From Solimonas fluminis (GTDB lineage: Bacteria > Pseudomonadota > Gammaproteobacteria > Nevskiales > Nevskiaceae): DNA of 64,000 nucleotides. The stretch lies in contig NZ_PSNW01000014.1 in the NCBI RefSeq assembly GCF_002930645.1, positions 52,918 through 116,917 of the forward strand. Reading direction: 5' to 3'. Positions 57,630 to 64,000 of the stretch are shown piece by piece. The number at the start of each line of letters is the position of its first letter. The stretch's first letter is position 1. Made by a program: the position numbers and the translations under genes. The notes below the pieces were generated by a model that ran no database searches, was not told where the DNA came from, and worked only from the letters and a program-made list of their open reading frames with translations.

Positions 57630-59174
57630 TCAGCTGCGGCGGAAATGGGCCAGGCGCATGCCGCAGAACCATAGCGTAGCGAAATACACGGCCATCGCCC
57701 CGGCCAGCAGGCCCAGCACCCAGACGCCGCGCTGGCGCAGGCCGGCATCGATCCAGGCCTGCAGCGCCGGGCTGCACAACAGCAGCAGGGCCGCCATGGC
57801 GCCGTTGGCGGCGATCAGCCGCAGACCGAAGCTGCGCCAGCCCGCCCTGGGGCGGTAGATGCCGTCCTGGCGCAGGCGGCGGAACAGCAGGGTGGCATTG
57901 ATCCAGGCCGACAGCGAGGTAGCCAGGGCCAGGCCCGCATGCGGCGCCTCGAAGTCCAGCAGCACCGACAGCCCCACGAAACTGCCGCTCATGACCATGC
58001 CGGAAACGATGGCGATCAGGCCGAAGCGCACCGGCAGCCGGGTCTCCTGGCGCGCGTAGAAGCCCGGGATCAGCACCTTGACCAGGGAGAAGCCCATGAA
58101 GCCGAAGGCATAGGCCATCAGCGCCCAGGTGGTCATGCGCACGTCGTGGGCATTGAAGGCGTGATACTGGAACAGCGTGGTGGTCAACGGCCCGGCCAGC
58201 AGGAACAAACCCAGGGCCGCGGGCACGCCGATCAGCAGGATCGTGCGCAGGCCCCAGTCCAGCGTCGCCGAGAAATCCTCGGCCGAACGCTTGGCGTGCT
58301 GCGCCGCCAGGCTCGGCAGGATCACGGTCGCCACGGCGATGCTGAAGATGCCCAGCGGGAATTCCATCAGGCGGTCGGCGTAGTAGAGCCAGCTGACGCT
58401 GCCGGTCACCAGCAGCGAGGCCAGGATGGTGTCCAGCAACAGGCTGATCTGCTGCACCGAGGCGCCGAACAGGATCGGCAGCATCAGGGTCACCACGCGG
58501 CGCACGCGCAGGTCCTTCCAGCCCCAGCGCGGCCGCGGCAGCAGGCCCAGCTTGCGCAGCGCCGGCCACTGGAAGGCGAACTGCAGGATGCCGGCCGCGA
58601 ACACCGCATAGGCCAGCACCTGCACCGAGTCGTTGTCGACGAAGGCGGCGCCGATCAGGCAGAGGTTGAGGATCACCGGCGTGATCGCCGGGATGGCGAA
58701 CTGGCCATAGCTGTTCAGCACGCCCGAAGCCATGGCCGTCAGCGAGATGAACATCAGGTAGGGGAAGGTCCAGCGCAGCAGGTCGGCACCCAGCGCCGCC
58801 TTGGCCGGATCGCTGCCGAAGCCAGGGGCGAACAGCCACAGCAGCAGCGGTGCCGCCAGGCAGCCGACCAGGGTGATCATCGCCAGCACGCCGCCCAGGG
58901 TGCCCATGGTGGCCGCCACTAGGTCGCGGACCTCCTCATGCGGCCGGGTGGTCTTGACCTCGGTGAAGACCGGAACGAAGGCCTGGGAGAAGGCCCCCTC
59001 GGCGAACATGCGGCGGCCGAAGTTGGGGATCTTGAGCGCCACCAGGAAGGCGTCCATGCCGGCGGAGGCACCGAAGGAGGCGGCGAACATCACGTCGCGC
59101 ACGAAGCCCAGGACGCGGGACAGCAGCGTCATCAGGCCGACGATGCCGGAGGACTTCAGGAGGGACTTGGACAT
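57630..59174 (-). CDS. murJ: Lipid II flippase MurJ
   Basis: MurJ is the MOP-family flippase that moves lipid II across the inner membrane for peptidoglycan synthesis. The 514-residue protein has about 14 hydrophobic helices. The N-terminus MSKSLLKSSGIVGLMTLLSR and LGFVRDVMFAASFGAS are the family hallmark, and RRMFAEGAFSQAFVPVF is conserved. It is the first gene of murJ-ribF-ileS-lspA-ispH and is divergent from rpsT. Confidence 0.96.
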   Translation of the reverse strand: MSKSLLKSSGIVGLMTLLSRVLGFVRDVMFAASFGASAGMDAFLVALKIPNFGRRMFAEGAFSQAFVPVFTEVKTTRPHEEVRDLVAATMGTLGGVLAMITLVGCLAAPLLLWLFAPGFGSDPAKAALGADLLRWTFPYLMFISLTAMASGVLNSYGQFAIPAITPVILNLCLIGAAFVDNDSVQVLAYAVFAAGILQFAFQWPALRKLGLLPRPRWGWKDLRVRRVVTLMLPILFGASVQQISLLLDTILASLLVTGSVSWLYYADRLMEFPLGIFSIAVATVILPSLAAQHAKRSAEDFSATLDWGLRTILLIGVPAALGLFLLAGPLTTTLFQYHAFNAHDVRMTTWALMAYAFGFMGFSLVKVLIPGFYARQETRLPVRFGLIAIVSGMVMSGSFVGLSVLLDFEAPHAGLALATSLSAWINATLLFRRLRQDGIYRPRAGWRSFGLRLIAANGAMAALLLLCSPALQAWIDAGLRQRGVWVLGLLAGAMAVYFATLWFCGMRLAHFRRS

Positions 59175-59217
59175 GGGCGCGCAGTGTACAGAAGGCTTTG
59201 TTTTCTGGCGCTTAAAG

Positions 59218-59246
59218 TTGACAAAAAATGCGCCAACCCGGAGAAT
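59218..59246 (+). promoter_or_regulatory. Sigma-70 promoter of rpsT
   Basis: A perfect TTGACA (59218-59223), a 17-base spacer and GAGAAT (59241-59246) sit about 50 bases before the rpsT start. Confidence 0.65.
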
Positions 59247-59295
59247 TCGCCCCCTTCAAAAGTCCGTTTGAACCGAATTCTTCAGGAGTTTCACC

Positions 59296-59559
59296 TTGGC
59301 CAACATCGCCAGCGCCAAAAAGCGCGCCCGCCAGTCCGTCAAGCGTCGCGAGCACAACGTGGCGCAGCGTTCGATGATCCGTACCAGCATCAAGAAGGTC
59401 GTCAAGGCCGTCGATGCCAAGGACAAGGCCGCGGCCGAAGCCGCCTACAAGGAAATGGTGCCGGTCCTGGACCGTTACGCCGACAAGGGCCAGATCCACA
59501 AGAACAAGGCTGCCCGCCACAAGTCGCGCCTGGCCGCGCACATCAAGGCTCTGGGCTAA
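59296..59559 (+). CDS. rpsT: 30S ribosomal protein S20
   Basis: S20 is a helical 16S-rRNA-binding protein. The 87-residue product starts [21 protein letters not shown], the normal N-terminus. The start codon is TTG at 59296-59298, seven bases after AGGAG. E. coli rpsT also uses UUG, where the weak start is part of its autoregulation, so the feature looks conserved. It is a single-gene unit with its own promoter and terminator. Confidence 0.97.
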   Translation: MANIASAKKRARQSVKRREHNVAQRSMIRTSIKKVVKAVDAKDKAAAEAAYKEMVPVLDRYADKGQIHKNKAARHKSRLAAHIKALG

Positions 59560-59573
59560 GTCTCTAAGCCGCA

Positions 59574-59608
59574 AACAAAAAAGCCGGGCATCGCCCGGCT
59601 TTTTTGTT
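59574..59608. terminator. Terminator after rpsT
   Basis: A 16-base arm pair with GC core GCCGGGC, a loop of three bases, A-run before and T-run after, 15 bases past the rpsT stop. Confidence 0.92.
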
Positions 59609-59646
59609 GCCTGTGCTCGCCTCGCCCGCCTACGGCATGGGTTCGT

Positions 59647-59739
59647 GGGAGAGGGTTTCCGTGGAACCTTCCGCGCTGAACCCGGCTTTACAGAAACCTC
59701 TCCCGCCCTTCGGGGACCCTCTCCCGCAAGCGGAGAGGG
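59647..59739. repeat. CTCTCCC-type inverted repeats between rpsT and proB
   Basis: GGGAGAGG with GTTTC at 59647-59659 is mirrored by GAAACCTCTCCC at 59693-59704 with a one-base bulge. A separate palindrome at 59717-59739 pairs CCCTCTCC with GGAGAGGG. They look like a REP-type intergenic element; proB lies next to them on the minus strand. Confidence 0.5.
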
Positions 59740-59749
59740 ACAGAGGATC

Positions 59750-60871
59750 TCAGGCCAGCACCAGGTTGTCGCGGTGGACGATCTCCACCTCGCCGACATA
59801 GCCCAGCCGGGCCTCCAGCTCCTCGCTGCGGGCGCCGGCGATCTTCTGGGCCTCGGCCGCCGCATAGTTGGACAGGCCGCGGGCGATCTCGCGACCCTCG
59901 GCATCCAGGCACTGCACCAGGTCGCCGCGCTCGAACTCCCCTTCCACCCGCTTCACGCCCACCGGCAGCAGGCTACGGCCCTGCTCGCGCAGGACACGCA
60001 CGGCGCCGTCGTCGAGCACCAGCTTGCCGCGAAGCTGCAGCTGGCCGGCGATCCAGCGCTTGCGGGCCGCCATGACGCCCTGGGCAGGCTTGAGCAGCGA
60101 GCCGATGGTCTCGCCCTGCGCGATGCGCAGCAGCGCGTCGGACTTGCGGCCGAAGGCGATCACCGTGGCGGCGCCGGAGCGGGCGGCCGTATGGGCGGCC
60201 GAAAGCTTAGTGCGCATGCCGCCGCGCCCCAGTTCCCCCTTGCTGTCGCCGGCCATGCCGGCCAGGCGGGAATCCGACAGCTCGGCCTCGGAGATCAGCT
60301 TCGCCTCCGGGTTGTGGCGCGGATCGGAGTCGAACAGGCCCTCCTGGTCGGTGAGGATCACCAGCAGGTTGGCGTCGATCAGGTTGGCGGTCAGCGCGCC
60401 CAGGGTGTCGTTGTCGCCCAGGCGGATCTCGTCGGTGGAGACGGTGTCGTTCTCGTTGACCACCGGCACCACGCCGAACTCCAGCAGCGTGTTGAAGGTG
60501 CTGCGGGCATTGAGGTAGCGGCCGCGGTCGGCCACGTCCTCATGCGTCAGCAGCACCTGCGCGGCACGCAGGCCGTGCTTCTTGAACTCGTCCTCGTAGG
60601 CCCGCACCAGGCCCATCTGGCCCACGGCGGCGGTGGCCTGCAGCTCGTGCAGCGTGCCCGGACGCTTCTTGAAGCCCAGCCGGGCCATGCCCTCGGCCAC
60701 GGCGCCGGAGGACACCAGCACGATCTGCTTGCCCTGGCGGCGCAGAGCGGCGATCTGGGCGCACCAGTCGGCGATGGCCTCATGGTCCAGCCCCTGCCCC
60801 TTGGCAGTGACCAGGGAGCTTCCCACCTTGATGACCCAGCGCTTGCTGACGGCGAGCTTGTGGCGATCCAT
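59750..60871 (-). CDS. proB: Glutamate 5-kinase
   Basis: ProB phosphorylates glutamate in the first step of proline synthesis and is inhibited by proline. The amino acid kinase domain begins [17 protein letters not shown] (residues 11-27), with [15 protein letters not shown] and [15 protein letters not shown] conserved. A PUA domain fills the last 100 residues. The length is 373 residues, near E. coli (367). It follows obgE by six bases; proA is not in the window. Confidence 0.96.
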   Translation of the reverse strand: MDRHKLAVSKRWVIKVGSSLVTAKGQGLDHEAIADWCAQIAALRRQGKQIVLVSSGAVAEGMARLGFKKRPGTLHELQATAAVGQMGLVRAYEDEFKKHGLRAAQVLLTHEDVADRGRYLNARSTFNTLLEFGVVPVVNENDTVSTDEIRLGDNDTLGALTANLIDANLLVILTDQEGLFDSDPRHNPEAKLISEAELSDSRLAGMAGDSKGELGRGGMRTKLSAAHTAARSGAATVIAFGRKSDALLRIAQGETIGSLLKPAQGVMAARKRWIAGQLQLRGKLVLDDGAVRVLREQGRSLLPVGVKRVEGEFERGDLVQCLDAEGREIARGLSNYAAAEAQKIAGARSEELEARLGYVGEVEIVHRDNLVLA

Positions 60872-60877
60872 GTGCGC

Positions 60878-61963
<1,086 letters not shown>

Positions 61964-61972
61964 TCAACGAAC

Positions 61973-61999
61973 AAAAAAGCCCCGTTTCCGGGGCCTTTT
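61973..61999 (-). terminator. Terminator after rpmA
   Basis: On the minus strand a 6-bp GC stem (61979-61984 with 61989-61994) extended by A-T pairs is followed by six Ts, 20 bases past the rpmA stop. It may let part of the transcripts continue to obgE. Confidence 0.8.
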
Positions 62000-62019
62000 C
62001 GGTGAGACGTTCAGACAGT

Positions 62020-62277
62020 TCAGGCCGCGACGATATCGACGTGGATACGGCCCTTCGGACCGCGGGTGTTGAACTGGATCTTGCCGTCGGTCAGCGCGAA
62101 GATCGTGTGATCCTTGCCGACGCCGGCGCCAACGCCCGCGCGGAACCGCGTGCCACGCTGGCGGACGATGATGTTGCCCGCGATCACGCTCTCGCCGCCG
62201 AACTTCTTGACGCCAAGTCGCTTGGCTTCCGAGTCGCGGCCGTTACGAGTAGAGCCGCCTGCCTTCTTGTGTGCCAT
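62020..62277 (-). CDS. rpmA: 50S ribosomal protein L27
   Basis: L27 reaches the peptidyl-transferase centre with its N-terminal tail. The 85-residue protein starts [20 protein letters not shown] and contains [19 protein letters not shown], the L27 pattern. No N-terminal processing extension of the firmicute type is seen. It follows rplU by 18 bases. Confidence 0.97.
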   Translation of the reverse strand: MAHKKAGGSTRNGRDSEAKRLGVKKFGGESVIAGNIIVRQRGTRFRAGVGAGVGKDHTIFALTDGKIQFNTRGPKGRIHVDIVAA

Positions 62278-62295
62278 TTGTGTACTCCTTGAACC

Positions 62296-62610
62296 TTAGG
62301 CGCCGAGGATTTCCGTGATCTTCACTTCCGTGAAGTTCTGACGGTGGCCCTGCTCCTTGTGATAGTGCTTGCGGCGGCGGTGCTTGATGATGCGGATCTT
62401 GTCGCCGCGGCCGTGCGCGAGCACTTCCGCCTTGACGGCACCACCGGCAACCAGCGGAGCACCCACGGTGAGCTTGTCGCCGTTGGAAACCATCAGCACT
62501 TCCTCGAAGGAGACAGTGCTGCCGACCTCGGCGTCGAGGCTCTCGATGGACAGCTTTTCGCCCGGGGCGACCTTGTACTGCTTACCCCCGGTCTTGATGA
62601 CGGCGTACAT
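62296..62610 (-). CDS. rplU: 50S ribosomal protein L21
   Basis: L21 is a 23S-rRNA-binding protein. The 104-residue product starts [20 protein letters not shown] and ends with the basic [20 protein letters not shown] region. It is the first gene of rplU-rpmA and has a clear promoter upstream. Confidence 0.97.
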   Translation of the reverse strand: MYAVIKTGGKQYKVAPGEKLSIESLDAEVGSTVSFEEVLMVSNGDKLTVGAPLVAGGAVKAEVLAHGRGDKIRIIKHRRRKHYHKEQGHRQNFTEVKITEILGA

Positions 62611-62666
62611 CGCGGATACTCCAGAATATGGTCTTGAGCCGGAAACCGGCCTTGAAAGAGCGCGGG

Positions 62667-62695
62667 ATTTTAGTGATCCCCCCGCCCTTCGTCAA
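62667..62695 (-). promoter_or_regulatory. Sigma-70 promoter of rplU-rpmA
   Basis: On the minus strand TTGACG (62690-62695), a 17-base spacer and TAAAAT (62667-62672) lie about 60 bases before the rplU ATG. Confidence 0.8.
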
Positions 62696-62787
62696 CATTT
62701 ATCCCATAAATTATAACCATCCGGGCGCCCCCGGGGATGGTCCCGGGGGCCAAAACGGCCCCGGGACGGCCTATCTCCATATATTGA

Positions 62788-62816
62788 TTGACGAATGCGG
62801 GCGGGCGCCCTAGCCT
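62788..62816 (+). promoter_or_regulatory. Possible promoter of ispB
   Basis: TTGACG (62788-62793), a 17-base spacer and TAGCCT (62811-62816, three matches to consensus) lie 25 bases before ispB. The -10 is weak. Confidence 0.4.
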
Positions 62817-62840
62817 TTCGCGGCCTTTTTCCTGTCTCCC

Positions 62841-63809
62841 ATGACCCTCAAAAACATCCTGGCGCCCATTGCCGGCGACATGCAGCGCGTCGATGACGTC
62901 ATCCGCGCTCGCCTGAGCTCCGAGGTGGTGCTCATCAACGAGATCGCGGGCTATATCGTCAATGCCGGCGGCAAGCGCCTGCGCCCGGCCCTGGTCCTGC
63001 TGGCCGGCCGCGCCCTGGGCAGCCGTACCGCAGAGCCCGAGCTGCTGGCGGCGACCATCGAGTTCATCCATACCGCCACCCTGCTGCACGACGACGTGGT
63101 GGACGAGTCCGGCCTGCGCCGCGGCCTGAAGACCGCCAACGCCGTCTGGGGCAACGCCGGCGCGGTGCTGTCGGGTGACTTCTTATATAGCCGCGCCTTC
63201 CAGATGATGGTGGACACCGGCCGCATGGCCGTGATGAAGGTCATGGCCGACACCACCAATGCCATCGCCGAGGGCGAGGTGCTGCAGCTGATGAACGCCG
63301 GCGACCCGGAAGTCACCGAGGAACGCTACCTGCGCGTCATCGAGCTCAAGACCGCCCGCCTGTTCGAGGCCGGCTGCCGCCTGGGCGCCATCGCCGCCGA
63401 CCAGCCCCAGGCCGTGCAGGACGCCATCGGCCTCTACGGCCACAAGCTCGGCATGGCCTTCCAGATGGTGGACGACCTGCTCGACTACATCGCCGACCCC
63501 AGCGTCAGCGGCAAGAACCTGGGTACCGACCTGGCCGAAGGCAAGCCGACCCTGCCCCTGATCCACGCCATGCGCCAGGGCAACCCGGAACAGGCCGCCC
63601 TGATCCGCCAGGCCATCGAGCTCGGACAGGTGGAAAAGTTGCAGGAAGTGCTCGAAACCGTTGAATCCACCGGTGCGGTTCCTTATACTCGCGCGCTCGC
63701 CGAACGGTACTCCCGTGAAGCGATCAGCGCACTGAGCGAAGTTCCCGATTCGCCCTACAAGAAAGCGCTGATAGAGCTGGCCGGATACAACACGTCCCGG
63801 GCCAGTTGA
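62841..63809 (+). CDS. ispB: Octaprenyl diphosphate synthase family protein
   Basis: A trans-polyprenyl diphosphate synthase that makes the ubiquinone side chain from IPP. The first Asp-rich motif is LLHDDVVDES (Asp84-85 and 88) and the second is VDDLLDYI near residues 210-217; GGKRLRPALVLLAG holds the IPP-binding residues. The length is 322 residues, as in E. coli IspB (323). Product chain length cannot be told from sequence alone. It is divergent from rplU, the standard arrangement, and followed by tRNA-Pro. Confidence 0.95.
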   Translation: MTLKNILAPIAGDMQRVDDVIRARLSSEVVLINEIAGYIVNAGGKRLRPALVLLAGRALGSRTAEPELLAATIEFIHTATLLHDDVVDESGLRRGLKTANAVWGNAGAVLSGDFLYSRAFQMMVDTGRMAVMKVMADTTNAIAEGEVLQLMNAGDPEVTEERYLRVIELKTARLFEAGCRLGAIAADQPQAVQDAIGLYGHKLGMAFQMVDDLLDYIADPSVSGKNLGTDLAEGKPTLPLIHAMRQGNPEQAALIRQAIELGQVEKLQEVLETVESTGAVPYTRALAERYSREAISALSEVPDSPYKKALIELAGYNTSRAS

Positions 63810-63822
63810 GCAGTAAAGAACG

Positions 63823-63899
63823 CGGGGCGTAGCTCAGTTTGGTAGAGCGCTTGCTTCGGGAGCAAGAGGTCGCAGGTTCGAATCCTGTCGCCCCGACCA
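63823..63899 (+). tRNA. tRNA-Pro (anticodon CGG)
   Basis: A 77-base cloverleaf with acceptor CGGGGCG/CGCCCCG, anticodon loop TTCGGGA (anticodon CGG), T-loop TTCGAAT and an encoded CCA (63897-63899). It lies 13 bases after the ispB stop, so it may be cotranscribed with ispB. Confidence 0.96.
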
Positions 63900-63912
63900 G
63901 ATACGGTCACTC

Positions 63913-63938
63913 AAAAGCCCCTTCATCGGGGCTTTTTT
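63913..63938 (+). terminator. Terminator after tRNA-Pro
   Basis: A GCCCC/GGGGC stem (63917-63921 with 63928-63932), extended by A-T pairs, is followed by six Ts. Confidence 0.85.
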
Positions 63939-63961
63939 GTTGCCTGCGGTTCTCATATCCA

Positions 63962-63992
63962 GTCGCCCTTCGGGCGACAGAGGTCGCAGGTT
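63962..63992. repeat. Hairpin and tRNA-Pro-like fragment at the window edge
   Basis: A 7-bp hairpin (63962-63978) is followed at 63979-63992 by 14 bases identical to 63865-63878 of tRNA-Pro (variable region into T-arm). The rest of any element lies beyond the window. Confidence 0.5.
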
Positions 63993-64000
63993 GTGAGGCG

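Overview
The window is about 64 kb of GC-rich, gene-dense bacterial chromosome. Gene content and order are those of a gammaproteobacterium: a near-complete rpsB-tsf-pyrH-frr-uppS-cdsA-dxr-rseP-bamA-skp-lpxD-fabZ-lpxA-lpxB-rnhB-dnaE-accA-tilS-pyrG-(x)-eno-ftsB-ispD-ispF-(x)-surE-pcm string, plus an rplU-rpmA-obgE-proB block, rpsT-murJ-ribF-ileS-lspA-ispH, and a minor-pilin operon of the fimT/pilV/pilW/pilX/pilY1/pilE kind. The base composition, the class I fructose-bisphosphate aldolase and the gene order fit a free-living Xanthomonadales/Nevskiales-like lineage. That placement is inference; nothing in the window names a species.

Layout. (1) 1-2.7 kb: partial dedA, pcm and surE on the minus strand, then an Smr-domain gene coupled to a small HExxH membrane protein on the plus strand. 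(2) 2.9-3.7 kb: a LamG-type lipoprotein. (3) 3.7-31.1 kb: a long minus-strand run for isoprenoid precursors (ispF, ispD, dxr, uppS), envelope building (lpxA/B/D, fabZ, bamA, skp, rseP, cdsA), replication (dnaE, rnhB), pyrimidines (pyrG, pyrH) and translation (tilS, frr, tsf, rpsB). It is broken by terminators after skp and after tsf. A CASTOR/POLLUX-type ion-channel gene sits between pyrG and eno, where kdsA often lies. (4) 31.2-37.7 kb: map-glnD and dapD-dapE-hydrolase on the plus strand. (5) 37.7-39.4 kb: class I aldolase, then a non-coding stretch with two 125-bp direct repeats derived partly from the neighbouring tRNA-Ser. (6) 39.5-44.6 kb: two tandem paralogous membrane histidine kinases and one NarL/LuxR-type response regulator, translationally coupled. 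(7) 44.6-52.3 kb: tRNA-Thr, then the type IV pilus minor-pilin/PilY1 operon with candidate activator sites upstream. (8) 52.3-62.6 kb: ispH-lspA-ileS-ribF-murJ (minus), rpsT (plus), proB-obgE and rpmA-rplU (minus). (9) 62.8-64 kb: ispB, tRNA-Pro, and tRNA-like fragments at the edge.

How the parts fit. Most of the window is core housekeeping, with tight overlaps (ATGA, GTGA, TGATG) implying translational coupling. The accessory interest lies in the kinase-kinase-regulator cassette beside the pilus operon, the repeat structure at tRNA-Ser, an EF-Ts with a roughly 55-residue insertion, an RG-rich tail on ribosomal protein S2, and the channel gene inside the pyrG-eno block. No CRISPR array, complete insertion sequence, prophage or riboswitch was seen.
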